DNA of 64,000 bases from Janthinobacterium sp. Marseille (GCF_000013625.1 NC_009659.1:3906001-3970000); one strand, 5' to 3'; positions 10,457 to 20,354 are shown, counted from the stretch's first letter. The notes: a model not told the origin generated them from the letters alone. A program made the numbers and translations.

Positions 10457-11358
10457 TGTGTTTGCAAACGCGGGTTCAATACATCGCGCAACTGATCGGC
10501 TACCAGATTTATGGCAACGACTGTCAACAACAGCGCAATGCCGGGGAACAGGCTGATCCAGTATTTGCCGGACATCATGTAATCGAAACCGTTCGCAATC
10601 AGCAAGCCCAGCGAAGGTTCTGTCACCGGTAAGCCAATGCCGAGAAAGGACAAGGTTGCTTCCAGCGAAATGGCGGATGCTACCTGCAAGGCGGCAATCA
10701 CGATCAACGGTGGCAGGCAGTTCGGCAACAGATGATGAAAGACGGTGCGCAAGGGCGATAGCCCGAGGCCGGTCGCCGCTTCTATATATTCCTTCTTGCG
10801 TTCGACCAAAGCCGCACTGCGTGCCGTGCGCGCATAGTAGGCCCATTGCACCGCCACCAGCGCGATGATGATCTTGCCGATACCGGGTCCCATCAAGGCC
10901 AGCAGGATCAGCGCCACCAGGATCGGCGGGAAGGATAACTGGATATCGGCGATGCGCATGATCAGGCTTTCTATACGACCACCGAAGTAACCGGCGAACA
11001 GGCCCAGCGTCAAACCGATCAGCAAGGCAATCGCCGTACTGACGACACCGACGATGATGGAAATACGTACGCCATACAGGATGGCCGACAACATATCGCG
11101 TCCCTGCTCATCGGTACCGAGTACATAGGTCAGGCTGTGGTCGATATTCTGCTTACCCGGTTCCAGGCGCGAATCCATGATGTCTATCTGCGCGAGGTCA
11201 TACGGATTTTGCGGCGCGATGACGGGTGCAAAGACGGCTGCCAGCACGATCAGCAGCAGGATGATGAAGCCCAGCGTCGCGACCTTGCTCGCAAAGAAAT
11301 TGCGGCTAAAACGCCGGAACGGCGTTTCGATGGAGATCGGTATCAGCGTGGCTTCCAT
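10453..11358 (-). CDS. Peptide ABC transporter permease (DppC type)
   Basis: The 301-residue inner-membrane permease has an N-terminal helix (GFIILLLIVLAAVFAPVIAP) followed by the short periplasmic segment and GTDEQGRDMLSAILYGVRISI, the hallmark of DppC/OppC proteins. The EAA loop that contacts the ATPases reads EAATGLGLSPLRTVFHHLLPN. The start chosen is the ATG at 11358, one base after the stop of the preceding permease gene. It forms the channel with the DppB-type subunit. Confidence 0.93.
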   Translation of the reverse strand: MEATLIPISIETPFRRFSRNFFASKVATLGFIILLLIVLAAVFAPVIAPQNPYDLAQIDIMDSRLEPGKQNIDHSLTYVLGTDEQGRDMLSAILYGVRISIIVGVVSTAIALLIGLTLGLFAGYFGGRIESLIMRIADIQLSFPPILVALILLALMGPGIGKIIIALVAVQWAYYARTARSAALVERKKEYIEAATGLGLSPLRTVFHHLLPNCLPPLIVIAALQVASAISLEATLSFLGIGLPVTEPSLGLLIANGFDYMMSGKYWISLFPGIALLLTVVAINLVADQLRDVLNPRLQTQ

Positions 11359-11359
11359 C

Positions 11360-12337
11360 TCAGCCTTTCGCATCCGACAGGCGCACACGCGGATCCAGCA
11401 ACGAGTACGCGACATCGACTATCAGGTTGATCAATATGAACAGCGCCACGATCAACATCAGGTAAGCGACTATCACCGGCCTGTCGAGTACACGGATCGA
11501 ATCAATGATCAGCTTGCCCATACCCGGCCACGCAAAGACTGATTCGGTAACGATGGCAAAGGCAATGATGGAGCCGAATTGCAGTGCAATCACAGTGACG
11601 ATAGGAATCAGGATGTTCTTCAGCACATGCACGCCGATGATGCGGCTATTGCGCAAACCCTTGGCACGCGCAAACTTGACGTAATCCTGCAGCAGCGCTT
11701 CCTGCGCCCCGGCACGTGTCAGGCGTATCACCAATGCAATATTGAACAAGGCCAGGTTGAGGGAAGGCAGGAGCAGATGCTTCAGCCCATCCCAGCTCAG
11801 GAAGCTGACCGGGATGCCGAGCAATAAAGTGGTTTCACCGCGTCCGCTGGCCGGCAGCCAACCCAGTTGTACGGCGAACACCATGATCAGCATCAGGCCG
11901 ACCCAGAATGTCGGCAGTGAAAAACCGAGTATCGATACCGCCATGATGCTTTTGCCTATCCAGCTGTGCGGCCGCAAACCAGCCCACAATCCCAGCGGGA
12001 TACCGAGCACGATGGAGATCAAAATGGCGCTGATCGCCAGCTCCATGGTCGCCGGCAAGCGCTCGAGGATCAGGCCCAGTGCTGAAGTGCCGAATGCAAA
12101 CGAGCGCCCGAGGTCACCACTGACTGCATTCTGGATAAAGATGAAATATTGCTGCCACAAGGGCTTGTCCAGCCCGAACGCGGCAATCGTGCGGGCACGC
12201 TCGAACTGGTCCGCATCCGGACTCAGCAGGATATCGATAGGATTGCCGATCGCGTAGACGCCGATAAACACCAGTAGCGACATGACTGCCAGTACGAGGA
12301 CGCTTTGTCCGAGGCGACGCAGGATGAAATCGAGCAT
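11360..12337 (-). CDS. Peptide ABC transporter permease (DppB type)
   Basis: The 325-residue permease starts with the typical MLDFILRRLGQSVLVL segment and has six predicted helices. Its EAA loop reads VKFARAKGLRNSRIIGVHVLKN. It pairs with the DppC-type subunit encoded next in the operon. Both are membrane subunits of the peptide (or opine/nickel-like) importer; family members cannot be assigned to one substrate from the permease alone. Confidence 0.93.
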   Translation of the reverse strand: MLDFILRRLGQSVLVLAVMSLLVFIGVYAIGNPIDILLSPDADQFERARTIAAFGLDKPLWQQYFIFIQNAVSGDLGRSFAFGTSALGLILERLPATMELAISAILISIVLGIPLGLWAGLRPHSWIGKSIMAVSILGFSLPTFWVGLMLIMVFAVQLGWLPASGRGETTLLLGIPVSFLSWDGLKHLLLPSLNLALFNIALVIRLTRAGAQEALLQDYVKFARAKGLRNSRIIGVHVLKNILIPIVTVIALQFGSIIAFAIVTESVFAWPGMGKLIIDSIRVLDRPVIVAYLMLIVALFILINLIVDVAYSLLDPRVRLSDAKG

Positions 12338-12389
12338 GGTTCAGTTTCCGCCCGCAAGTTGACGAGCGCAAGCAGACGGCACGCTGGAT

Positions 12390-13958
12390 TTATTCTGGGT
12401 GGAACTGATGTGCAAAAGTGAATTCATCGGTACGCGCAGTGTACTTCAAGCCTTTGCGCATTGCCCAGGTCGCATATTGGTGATGTAAAGGGACCACCGC
12501 ATAATCCTTCATCGCAACGGCCGCCGCTTCTTTCGCATAGCCCTCGCGCTTGGCCTGGTCGACCGAGCCCAGGGATGCCGCGATCAGCTTGTCCAGCGCC
12601 GGATTACTGTACTTGCCCCAGTTCCAGGTACCCCAACCTATGTCCGGATTCGAAGTCCCGACCAGGGTACGCAAACCGAAATCACCGGCCAGTGTGCCCC
12701 AGCCCAGCAAAGCCACGCTGAATTCACCGGCGCGCGCCTTGCTGAAATAAACCGATAACGGCAAGGTTTCGACCTTGGTTTGTATGCCGATCCGGTTGAG
12801 GAATTGCGCGACCGTCTGCACCACTTGCGCATCATTGATGTAGCGGTCATTCGGGCCATGCAGGGTCAGCACGAAACCATTCGGATAACCGGCCTCGGCC
12901 AGCAATTTCTTCGCACCTTCGGGATCGTAAGCTTCCACTTTCAATGCATCGTTATAACCGAGTAAACCGGGAGCGACGATATTCGAAGCAGGCACCGCCA
13001 AACCTTCCATCGTGCGATCCACCAGGGCCTGGCGATTGATCGCCTTCGAAATAGCCTGACGCACGCGGATATCGCGCAAAGGATTTTTCGGCAAAGGCTT
13101 GCCGGCCTTGTCGGTCACATAGCGCGAGCTTCTTTCGGATTGGTCGATTTCCCAGAAGATGGTGCGCCACGAAATTTTTTGCTCCAGCTTGAACTTGGCG
13201 TTGCCTTTCAACTTGGACAAATCGGCAGTCGGTACCCCTTCGATCGCATCGACATCACCGGAAAGTAAAGCTGCCAGGCGTGGCGCGGAATTGGTGATGA
13301 TGCGGAAACTGACCTTATCCCAATCCGATTTGCCACCCCAGTACTGTTCATTGCGTGCGACTTCGATACGGTCGCCGCGTTTGAAACTGACGAATTTATA
13401 CGGACCGGTTCCTATCAATGCCTTGCCGCTATTGAAATCCTCAGTGCTGGCTTTTTCTGCAGCTTTTTTCGACACGATAAAGATTGCACTCACATCCAGT
13501 GCCAGCGGGCCATAAGGTGTGGCAGTGCTCAGGCGCACCGTATACGGGTCGACGATTTTTTTCGCGATGATTTGTTTAGTATAGGCGGTGTACGGACCAG
13601 GGCTATTAGTCAGTTTCGCAGGACGGTCCAGTGAGAACACCACGTCTTCAGCCGTGAACTTCGAACCGTCATGGAACTTCACGTCGTGCCGCAACTTGAA
13701 TTCCCAGGTCGTCGCATCCACAGCACGCCACGATGTCGCCAAACCCGGCACCAGCTTGCCGTTCGCATCGACATTCACCAACGCATCAAAGATATGCGAA
13801 GAGAATGCCACGTTCGGTGCGATATTCAGATAATGCGGATCAAGTGAGGAAACGTCGGCGGACAGGGCTATCTTCAGGTCGGCGGCCCACAGCGGCTGCA
13901 TTGCCAGTGCGCCCAGCAAAGCGAGTACGGACAGGTGTTTTCGTTTGAAGCCGGGCAT
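12390..13958 (-). CDS. Peptide ABC transporter substrate-binding protein (family 5)
   Basis: The 522-residue periplasmic protein has a signal peptide ending LWAAD and the family 5 solute-binding pattern: SSLDPHYLN near the start, FKLRHDVKFHDGSKFTAEDVVFSL, and GTGPYKFVSFKRGDRIEVARN. It would capture a peptide-like ligand and deliver it to the permeases encoded downstream. The start has AAGGA six bases upstream. It is the first gene of the operon, which then continues with two permeases and two ATPases. The ligand cannot be read from the sequence; glutathione or dipeptides are possible. Confidence 0.93.
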   Translation of the reverse strand: MPGFKRKHLSVLALLGALAMQPLWAADLKIALSADVSSLDPHYLNIAPNVAFSSHIFDALVNVDANGKLVPGLATSWRAVDATTWEFKLRHDVKFHDGSKFTAEDVVFSLDRPAKLTNSPGPYTAYTKQIIAKKIVDPYTVRLSTATPYGPLALDVSAIFIVSKKAAEKASTEDFNSGKALIGTGPYKFVSFKRGDRIEVARNEQYWGGKSDWDKVSFRIITNSAPRLAALLSGDVDAIEGVPTADLSKLKGNAKFKLEQKISWRTIFWEIDQSERSSRYVTDKAGKPLPKNPLRDIRVRQAISKAINRQALVDRTMEGLAVPASNIVAPGLLGYNDALKVEAYDPEGAKKLLAEAGYPNGFVLTLHGPNDRYINDAQVVQTVAQFLNRIGIQTKVETLPLSVYFSKARAGEFSVALLGWGTLAGDFGLRTLVGTSNPDIGWGTWNWGKYSNPALDKLIAASLGSVDQAKREGYAKEAAAVAMKDYAVVPLHHQYATWAMRKGLKYTARTDEFTFAHQFHPE

Positions 13959-14246
13959 ATTATTCCTTTAAGAGAGTGAATCGATGTCTCACGCAAGGAT
14001 GCGCGACCAACGCTACAGGGCGATGTTAGTCACCCCTGTCGCGATTGTAAATAATCCATTTTGGCTTTGGATATATCAAAAAGATATATTGTCGCGGAGA
14101 ATGCCCAGCCACGCTGGGCAGGAAAGTATCGGATCTGCCTGATTCAGGGACGTGCGACGGGAAAATCGCGGAACCTGTATGATGATTTGCTGCTCTAAAC
14201 GAAACCTGTTCGGGAGCACATTCGCTACAAGAAACCGGAGCCTGCC

Positions 14247-14582
14247 ATGCAGACCAGATTACTTACCCTCGCCTTTAGTGCCTGCATGCTGCTCAGCGCA
14301 CCATCATTTGCCGAAACCACGCGCGTTGATTTGCTCGGCTATCCGGCTACCGCCGCTGCCGCGGTACGGACCATAGTGATTACACCTGACACCAAATGGG
14401 TGAATGTCGAAGGCGGTGAAATTATCAACTTCGTCGTTGGTGACAAATCCTTCGCCTGGCACTTCTATGTGGGCTTTACCGTCAATTCCTTCGACCTGCA
14501 GCTGGTGGCGCCACCGGGCCTGCTGCAAAGACGCATCGTCGCGTACGTCTCGCCTGACCCGATGTATATAGGACGTGACTAG
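14247..14582 (+). CDS. CzcE-like periplasmic metal-binding protein
   Basis: The 111-residue product has a signal peptide (cleavage after SFA) and a compact mature domain with RTIVITPDTKWVNVEGGE and SFAWHFYV, resembling the CzcE family. CzcE of Cupriavidus is a periplasmic copper-binding protein with a beta-fold, part of heavy-metal resistance. Here the gene stands alone, next to a PepSY reductase and about 1.6 kb from the copper ATPase, which supports a metal role. No czcCBA efflux genes are in the window. Family assignment rests on overall pattern, not a catalytic motif. Confidence 0.7.
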   Translation: MQTRLLTLAFSACMLLSAPSFAETTRVDLLGYPATAAAAVRTIVITPDTKWVNVEGGEIINFVVGDKSFAWHFYVGFTVNSFDLQLVAPPGLLQRRIVAYVSPDPMYIGRD

Positions 14583-15877
14583 GCGGTAGCTGTCGGCAGA
14601 TCCGTTTTGGCACCCAGGCTGTTACGCACCTGGAGCTCGGAGCGCACGCGTGCCTTGCGTTTCTTCCACCAGATCACCACCCCGGTGACGCTTAGCATTG
14701 CCACCAGCAAGCCCATGAAGGAAATCAGGATGCGTCCCGGCAAACCGAGGATGCGGCCTGAATGCAGCGGGAACTGCATCTGCAGGAAGATATCCGCAGC
14801 AGTGCCCTGCCACGGCAGCTTGTTACCCGCGTAAGCACCAGTCTTGCCATCGAAGTACAAGGCTGCAGGACCTACGCCGCCACCGCCATGGTCATCGCCG
14901 GGATGGAAAAAACTGGCGCCATAGATACCAAAAGTATTCGAATAGAACACGCTACCTATCGGCTCTTCCCACCCCCGGCTATTGGCTTCCGCCTTGGCTT
15001 TTTCTATTACGGCAGGAAAGCTGAGGGTCGCCAGGATAGGCTTGTTCGGATCAACCGGCGTCCGCACGTCGAAAGGACCGGGCGTCACTTTTGATACCAA
15101 AGACATCACCGGATAAAACACTTCACGATACAAGTTCAATGAAAACGCGGTGAAGGCGAGGATGAACAACAAACCCCAGGTCCACAGGCTGAATGCCCGG
15201 TGCAAATCGAAATTGAGTTTGTAAGAACCGCCGCTCCAGCGCACGCGCCACGAAGGTTGCCAGCGTTGCCACCAGGTTTTCCGGTTGTCGGCACCAGTTG
15301 CTGCAACCGCCGCCAGTTTCTTTTCGCGTCGTACCGGCAATGTCAGGTAAAAACCGAAGAAGCAATCGACAACCCAAATCACGGCAATAATGCCCATGAA
15401 CCAGACACCCCATTCGTCTATGCCCCACATTTCCGGAATGTGCAGGCTGTAATGCAGTTTGTAGAGGAAAGGCATCAGGTTTTCGCGTGACAGGGAAACC
15501 GCGCCCCACTCGCGCTGACCCACGATGCGGGCGGCGACTGGATCGACAAACACCTGGTTGTAGCCGAGCTCATACAGGCGGCCATTCGCTGGATTGACCT
15601 TGGGACTTACACCAAACAGTGCGGCGTGGCCTTCCTCGAACTGCAAGGGCATAAAGGTAACCGTCGCGCGCGGGTCGGCCTGCTCTACCACCTGTGCCAG
15701 TTCGACCGGTTGTTTATATGGGCCGCGGCTATCCACCTTGAATAGCGATTCATTGAGCCACTCATCCAGTTCGTGATCCCAGGAAATCACCGCACCGGTC
15801 AAACCGGAAATCAAAAGGAAGAGTGCGATCGTCAGGCCGCACCAGCGATGTAATAAGACAAATGATGCACGCAACAT
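14579..15877 (-). CDS. PepSY-associated membrane protein (PiuB-like, probable iron-related reductase)
   Basis: The 432-residue inner-membrane protein opens with LLHRWCGLTIALFLLISGLTGAVISW, the first helix of PepSY_TM proteins, and has three further helices, including the last one before a basic tail WWKKRKARVRSEL. Histidines inside helices suggest heme binding. Family members are often encoded with TonB receptors and are thought to reduce ferric siderophores in the periplasm. A putative Fur site about 70 bases upstream supports iron control. The 3' end overlaps the CzcE-like gene by four bases. Confidence 0.85.
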   Translation of the reverse strand: MLRASFVLLHRWCGLTIALFLLISGLTGAVISWDHELDEWLNESLFKVDSRGPYKQPVELAQVVEQADPRATVTFMPLQFEEGHAALFGVSPKVNPANGRLYELGYNQVFVDPVAARIVGQREWGAVSLSRENLMPFLYKLHYSLHIPEMWGIDEWGVWFMGIIAVIWVVDCFFGFYLTLPVRREKKLAAVAATGADNRKTWWQRWQPSWRVRWSGGSYKLNFDLHRAFSLWTWGLLFILAFTAFSLNLYREVFYPVMSLVSKVTPGPFDVRTPVDPNKPILATLSFPAVIEKAKAEANSRGWEEPIGSVFYSNTFGIYGASFFHPGDDHGGGGVGPAALYFDGKTGAYAGNKLPWQGTAADIFLQMQFPLHSGRILGLPGRILISFMGLLVAMLSVTGVVIWWKKRKARVRSELQVRNSLGAKTDLPTATA

Positions 15878-15948
15878 AATGGTCGGTATGTATATAAGTG
15901 TAGATGGCCGCCCACGATGTATGGCACTGCGGGCAACGCAGATCGCGC

Positions 15949-15967
15949 AATTATAATGCGTATCATT
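15949..15967 (-). promoter_or_regulatory. Putative Fur box upstream of the PepSY gene
   Basis: Read on the minus strand, this 19-base stretch begins AATGATACGCATT and matches 15 of 19 positions of the idealised AATGATAATGATTATCATT half-site arrangement. It lies 72 bases before the start of the PepSY gene. Binding is inferred. The whole stretch from 15878 to 16209 (332 bases) holds only this site and the copA promoter. Confidence 0.5.
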
Positions 15968-16147
15968 CCTATTTATGAGGAATTTTCTGCTCCCATCTTC
16001 TACCTCGTCTATTCCTCGGGCACGGCAGGGATATCCTTCCTGCCACCTTTAATAGGCCATCTTAAAATAAGTGAGCACATACTTACATCAGTTTGGCAGC
16101 AAGCGTTACTCTGCCCGAGGATTTTATATAGCACTTGAAAAAAGCCC

Positions 16148-16178
16148 TTGACCTTCCCATCATGGTAAGGTCGACACT
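16148..16178 (+). promoter_or_regulatory. CueR-type promoter/operator of copA
   Basis: The -35 box TTGACC (16148-16153) and -10 box GACACT (16173-16178) are separated by 19 bases, the overlong spacer typical of MerR-family promoters. The spacer contains the near-palindrome ACCTTCCC/GGTAAGGT. The E. coli copA promoter has the same layout. CueR with Cu(I) would untwist the DNA and activate transcription. The site also shows that copA must start at 16210 and not further upstream. Confidence 0.85.
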
Positions 16179-16209
16179 GCTTACATCTACAGTCACCAGT
16201 GAGTCCATC

Positions 16210-18648
16210 ATGACGACCGCCCAGCCACAAACAGCTGCAACCAATCTCCGTCGCATCACCCTTGATGTGGCGGGCATGACCTGCGCGTCCTGTGCATCCC
16301 GCGTGGAAAAAGCCATCAATGCCATCCCCGGCGTGCAACAAACCAGCGTCAATCTCGCCACCGATTCAGTCGCGGTTGAGGCGACCTCGCAAGTCCAGGC
16401 CGACATGATCCGGCAGGCGATAGAAAAGGCGGGCTATGAAGTGCCACAGGAAGAAGTCACGCTCGACATCACCGGCATGACCTGCGCCTCCTGCGCCGGT
16501 CGTGTTGAGAAAGCCTTGCGCAAAGTAGATGGCGTGCTCGACGCCAGCATCAACCTCGCCACCGACCGCGCACAAGTCAAAGTCAATCGCGGCACCAGCA
16601 ACTCGGCCCTGATCGCGGCTGTAGAAAAAGCCGGCTATGGCGCAGCCCTGCCACTGACCAAGTCACAAAGCACGCAACAAGCCGGTGAACAGAAATCCGC
16701 GCCGGACTGGCTGCCGGTCATGTACTCCGCACTAATCGCCATCCCGCTTGTATTGCCTATGTTCCTGCAACCCTTCGGTATCGAATGGATGTTACCGGGC
16801 TGGCTGCAATGGTTGCTGGCAACGCCGGTACAGTTCTGGCTCGGTGCGCGCTTCTATAAAGCAGGCTGGCACGCAGTCAAGGCCGGTACAGGCAATATGG
16901 ATTTGCTGGTCGCGTTGGGTACCAGTGCCGCTTATGGCCTGAGCATCTACTTGCTGCTGACCGCAATGCCTGACCATATGCCGCATCTATACTTTGAAGC
17001 GTCGGTGGTTGTCATTACCCTGATCCTGCTCGGTAAATGGCTGGAAGCACGCGCCAAGAAACAAACCGCCTCGGCCATACGCGCGCTGCAAAAACTGCGT
17101 CCTGAATCCGCCCGCATACGCCGCGATGGTGTTGATAGCGACGTTGCGATCGACTCGGTCAAGGTCGGCGACATTGTGGTCGTACGTCCCGGGGAACGCA
17201 TCGCGGTAGACGGCACCATCATAGAAGGCAATAGCCAGGTTGATGAATCGCTGATTACAGGTGAAAGCCTTCCGGTGGTTAAACAGCTTGGCGCCAAAGT
17301 AACCGGCGCATCCATCAATGCTGATGGCTTGCTGCTGGTGCGTACCGATGCTATCGGTGCAGAGACCACTTTGTCGCGCATCATCCGCATGGTGGAGAAC
17401 GCGCAATCGGCGAAAGCACCTATCCAGCGCCTGGTTGATAAAGTCAGCGCGATCTTCGTGCCCATCGTTTTGCTGATCGCACTCGCCACCCTCATAGGCT
17501 GGTGGCTGGCTGGTGCCGGTATGGAAACGGCCATCATCAATGCAGTGAGCGTGCTCGTCATCGCCTGTCCATGTGCATTAGGCCTGGCTACGCCAACCGC
17601 CATCATGGCCGGTACCGGCGTCGCGGCGAAAGCCGGCATCCTGATCAAGGATGCGGAAGCACTGGAAACCGTGCATCGCGTCAACACGGTCGTCTTCGAT
17701 AAAACCGGCACCCTGACTCTGGGCAAGCCACAAGTGGCAGACATGCAGGGCAATGGCATACCGAAGAAAACCTTGTTGCAATTGGCAGCTACCATCCAGA
17801 ACGGCAGCGAGCATCCACTGGCACATGCTGTCATCGAATCTGCGCGCAAAGAAAATATAGACTTGCTGCCAGTCAGCGAAGTGCAAGCCTTGCCTGGCCG
17901 CGGTGTCGCTGCCGTCATCAATGGTCGTCGCCTGCAACTCGGCAGTTCGCGCATGATAGAAGAGCTGGGCCTGAATGGCGGCGCGCTCGCGGAACGCGCC
18001 CAGGAACTGGAAAACACCGGTCATACAATTTCATGGCTGGCGCTGGCAGATGAGCCAAAGGAATTGCTGGGCCTGATCGCCTTTGCCGACCAGATCAAAG
18101 ACAGTGCGCCCCGCGCAATCTCCAGTCTGAATGGGTTGGGTATAGATACCGTGCTACTGAGCGGTGACAACTATGGCAGCGCTAACGCTGTCGGTAGCGC
18201 ACTCGGCATCAAGCACGTGATCGCACAAGTGCTGCCTGCGGACAAAACCGCAAAGATCACCGAGTTGCAACAAGGTGATCACATCGTCGCAATGGTCGGT
18301 GATGGCATCAACGATGCACCTGCACTGGCAGCGGCCCACGTCGGCATCGCAATGGCAACCGGTACAGACGTTGCGATGCATGCAGCGGGTATCACGCTGA
18401 TGCGTGGCGATCCGGCTCTAGTGGCAGATGCGATCGATATCTCGCGTCGCACCTATAGCAAGATCAGGCAGAACCTGTTCTGGGCGTTTATCTACAACCT
18501 GGTCGGCATTCCGCTGGCAGCATTCGGCTTGCTGAATCCTATGCTCGCCGGTGCGGCGATGGCCTTCAGCTCGGTCAGTGTTATCAGCAATGCGCTGCTC
18601 CTGCGTCGCTGGCACCCGACAGCCCAGGCAGTGCGTGACGGTAAGTAA
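16210..18648 (+). CDS. copA: Copper-exporting P1B-type ATPase
   Basis: The 812-residue inner-membrane pump exports Cu(I) from the cytoplasm at the cost of ATP. It has two N-terminal heavy-metal domains, each with GMTCASC; the membrane metal site [11 protein letters not shown] (CPC near residue 452); the phosphorylation motif FDKTGTLT (Asp near 497); the actuator motif LITGESLPV; the EHPLAH nucleotide-site motif; and VGDGINDAP. The start at 16210 lies just downstream of the CueR-type promoter, so the longer open frame is not used. cueR follows 27 bases after the stop, and copZ lies nearby. Confidence 0.96.
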   Translation: MTTAQPQTAATNLRRITLDVAGMTCASCASRVEKAINAIPGVQQTSVNLATDSVAVEATSQVQADMIRQAIEKAGYEVPQEEVTLDITGMTCASCAGRVEKALRKVDGVLDASINLATDRAQVKVNRGTSNSALIAAVEKAGYGAALPLTKSQSTQQAGEQKSAPDWLPVMYSALIAIPLVLPMFLQPFGIEWMLPGWLQWLLATPVQFWLGARFYKAGWHAVKAGTGNMDLLVALGTSAAYGLSIYLLLTAMPDHMPHLYFEASVVVITLILLGKWLEARAKKQTASAIRALQKLRPESARIRRDGVDSDVAIDSVKVGDIVVVRPGERIAVDGTIIEGNSQVDESLITGESLPVVKQLGAKVTGASINADGLLLVRTDAIGAETTLSRIIRMVENAQSAKAPIQRLVDKVSAIFVPIVLLIALATLIGWWLAGAGMETAIINAVSVLVIACPCALGLATPTAIMAGTGVAAKAGILIKDAEALETVHRVNTVVFDKTGTLTLGKPQVADMQGNGIPKKTLLQLAATIQNGSEHPLAHAVIESARKENIDLLPVSEVQALPGRGVAAVINGRRLQLGSSRMIEELGLNGGALAERAQELENTGHTISWLALADEPKELLGLIAFADQIKDSAPRAISSLNGLGIDTVLLSGDNYGSANAVGSALGIKHVIAQVLPADKTAKITELQQGDHIVAMVGDGINDAPALAAAHVGIAMATGTDVAMHAAGITLMRGDPALVADAIDISRRTYSKIRQNLFWAFIYNLVGIPLAAFGLLNPMLAGAAMAFSSVSVISNALLLRRWHPTAQAVRDGK

Positions 18649-18675
18649 GCAACCATCAGACGGAAAGGACACAGT

Positions 18676-19098
18676 ATGAATATCGGAGAAGCAGCTCACG
18701 CATCGGGCATCACTGCCAAGATGATCCGGCATTATGAAAGCATCGCCCTGATCAAACCCAGCGCGCGTAGTGAAGCCGGTTACCGTACTTATAATGAGAA
18801 CGACTTGCACACGCTGCGTTTCATCAAGCGTGCACGCAAGCTGGGTTTTGCGCTGGACCAGATCCGCGATTTGCTGTCGCTATGGAATGATGCGCATCGC
18901 GCCAGCGCTGATGTCAAAGCAATTGCACTGGCGCATGTAGCTGACCTGAACAAGCGCGTGGCTGAATTGACGGAAATGCGCGACACCTTGCAACACCTGG
19001 CCCTATCCTGCAATGGTGATTCCCGCGCCGACTGTCCTATCCTGCAAGGACTGGCGCAGGCTGATGGCGACGATGCGCACGATTGCTGCACCCACTGA
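18676..19098 (+). CDS. cueR: Copper-responsive MerR-family regulator
   Basis: The 140-residue activator has a winged-helix N-terminus (MNIGEAAHASGITAKMIRHYE), a dimerisation helix, and a metal loop with the two cysteines of the CueR type: SCNGDSRADC. The C-terminal tail carries extra histidines and a CCTH end that could add metal ligands. It should sense Cu(I) and activate copA and copZ through the two long-spacer promoters in this window. It is likely transcribed with copA. Annotated alternatives such as HmrR describe the same class. Confidence 0.92.
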   Translation: MNIGEAAHASGITAKMIRHYESIALIKPSARSEAGYRTYNENDLHTLRFIKRARKLGFALDQIRDLLSLWNDAHRASADVKAIALAHVADLNKRVAELTEMRDTLQHLALSCNGDSRADCPILQGLAQADGDDAHDCCTH

Positions 19099-19200
19099 CG
19101 CGACGCAGTTTCCACCGGTGGCAAAGCATCGCACATTTGCTGCCGGATAATTTATCCACCTGCCCTTGCGGGCCGCCTGCAAACATATGGATAGGCCTAT

Positions 19201-19524
19201 ATGTACTCATCCACTTTTATCTTCGCCAGCAAACAATTCGACGACGAATTTCATCGCCTCGACCACATCATTGCCGAAGCAGCCAAAGGCATGCCCGGTT
19301 ACATCGGCGAAGAAACCTGGGAAAACGCTGCCACCGGCCTGACCTCAAATGTGTATTACTGGGATACGCTGGAGTCGCTACAAGCCCTGATCCAGCATCC
19401 GGTGCATCAGGAAGCCAAGGCAGCACAGTCAAACTGGCTTAATGGCTACCGGGTCATCATTTCGGAAGTGTTAAGGACCTACGGCGATGACCTGCTGCAA
19501 CATCGTCCTGAGTCCGGACAATAA
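19201..19524 (+). CDS. Antibiotic biosynthesis monooxygenase (ABM) domain protein
   Basis: The 107-residue protein looks like a single ABM ferredoxin-like domain: the GMPGYIGEETWEN strand and the YYWDTLESLQALIQHPVHQEAK helix are typical of this superfamily, which includes small monooxygenases and heme-degrading enzymes. No cofactor is bound by many members, and function cannot be assigned. The adjacency to the copper genes may be accidental. Confidence 0.75.
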   Translation: MYSSTFIFASKQFDDEFHRLDHIIAEAAKGMPGYIGEETWENAATGLTSNVYYWDTLESLQALIQHPVHQEAKAAQSNWLNGYRVIISEVLRTYGDDLLQHRPESGQ

Positions 19525-19559
19525 AAAAGAACGGGTGGCATAGCCATCCCGCTCTTTTG
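19523..19559. terminator. Bidirectional terminator between ABM gene and copZ
   Basis: An imperfect hairpin with arms GAACGGGTGGC and GCCATCCCGCTC is flanked by an A-run on the left and TTTT on the right. It lies between two convergent genes and could stop both transcripts. Confidence 0.6.
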
Positions 19560-19584
19560 GTGTGCTTCTGTTAATTTGCTGCAA

Positions 19585-19791
19585 TTAAACAGTAGCGCTG
19601 GCAGTCACCGGATAACCGGCTTCCGTAATCGCTTCGGCAATTTCCGCCAGGTCCGCATTGGACTGCACGCGTACCTTGCCTTGTGTGAGATCGACTTCCA
19701 CCTTGGCGGCGGCATCCACGCCTATTACTGTTTTAGTCACTTTGCTTACGCAATGACCGCAGCTCATATCTTCAACTTTTAATTCATACAT
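19585..19791 (-). CDS. copZ: Copper chaperone CopZ (heavy-metal-associated domain)
   Basis: The 68-residue protein is a single HMA domain with the metal motif MSCGHC near the N-terminus and a ferredoxin-like fold pattern. It would carry Cu(I) in the cytoplasm and hand it to CopA. The ATG at 19791 has AAGGAG six bases upstream; a TTG at 19797 is less likely. It has its own CueR-type promoter at 19823-19853 and runs opposite to copA and cueR. The C-terminal Tyr of AGYPV is typical of chaperones. Confidence 0.92.
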   Translation of the reverse strand: MYELKVEDMSCGHCVSKVTKTVIGVDAAAKVEVDLTQGKVRVQSNADLAEIAEAITEAGYPVTASATV

Positions 19792-19822
19792 GGCCAACTC
19801 CTTATGTGGGACAACTGACTAC

Positions 19823-19853
19823 ACTGTAGAGCTTCCCACCATGGGAAGGTCAA
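19823..19853 (-). promoter_or_regulatory. CueR-type promoter/operator of copZ
   Basis: On the minus strand, TTGACC (-35, complement of 19848-19853) and TACAGT (-10, complement of 19823-19828) are 19 bases apart. Between them lies the dyad CTTCCCATGGTGGGAAG. The match to the copA site in this window (same -35, TTCCCAT core and spacer length) indicates one regulator, CueR, for both. Confidence 0.88.
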
Positions 19854-19856
19854 GCA

Positions 19857-20354
19857 CTATTCGTCAAGCTTGTCATTCGACATGACCACATAAATCAATA
19901 CCAGCAATAGTGTGGTGAAGAAACGGCTGGCGTCGGGCACACCGTTCCATTCTTTCGACATCCACATGCCAAACCACTCCCCGCCCACTGACATAAAGCC
20001 GACTTGCCAGGTCAGAAATCCCAGGGTCAGGCCGGCAATCGCAAACTTTTTGGCGCGCCTAAACACGGCATCGTCGGCTTTGAGCGATTGCAAAAGCTTG
20101 AAGCCGCCTATCCAGCACAGGATCGCGGTCAGGGTTTCCAGCCCGATGATGAATATATAACCGGCGTGCTGGATCAGCGGTGACTCAATCGCACGGTAAG
20201 TGATGCTGTTGCCGGGAAAAGTCGTATCCATGAGGAAGACGTGGTGGACGAACGCAAAGTTGGTGTCGTAGTCCGTGATATTGCCGAAGCTGACCAGTGA
20301 TGCAAACAAGGCCATCGCCAGTACCATCGCCATTTTTGATAAACGGATCATCAT
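19857..20354 (-). CDS. DUF2165 family membrane protein
   Basis: The 165-residue protein has four hydrophobic helices and the DUF2165 pattern: FGNITDYDTNFAFVHHVFLMDTTFPG near the N-terminus and a VGGEWFGMWMSKEWNG segment near the end. The family is of unknown function. The ATG at 20354 (or 20351) is preceded by AAAGGA at suitable distance; the longer frame to 20447 lacks support. It ends only four bases from the copZ promoter. Confidence 0.82.
   Translation of the reverse strand: MMIRLSKMAMVLAMALFASLVSFGNITDYDTNFAFVHHVFLMDTTFPGNSITYRAIESPLIQHAGYIFIIGLETLTAILCWIGGFKLLQSLKADDAVFRRAKKFAIAGLTLGFLTWQVGFMSVGGEWFGMWMSKEWNGVPDASRFFTTLLLVLIYVVMSNDKLDE

Noticed and set aside
16135..16209. Upstream extension of copA in the open frame
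   Set aside because: The extension would place the start codon before the CueR-type promoter; the ATG at 16210 is downstream of it.
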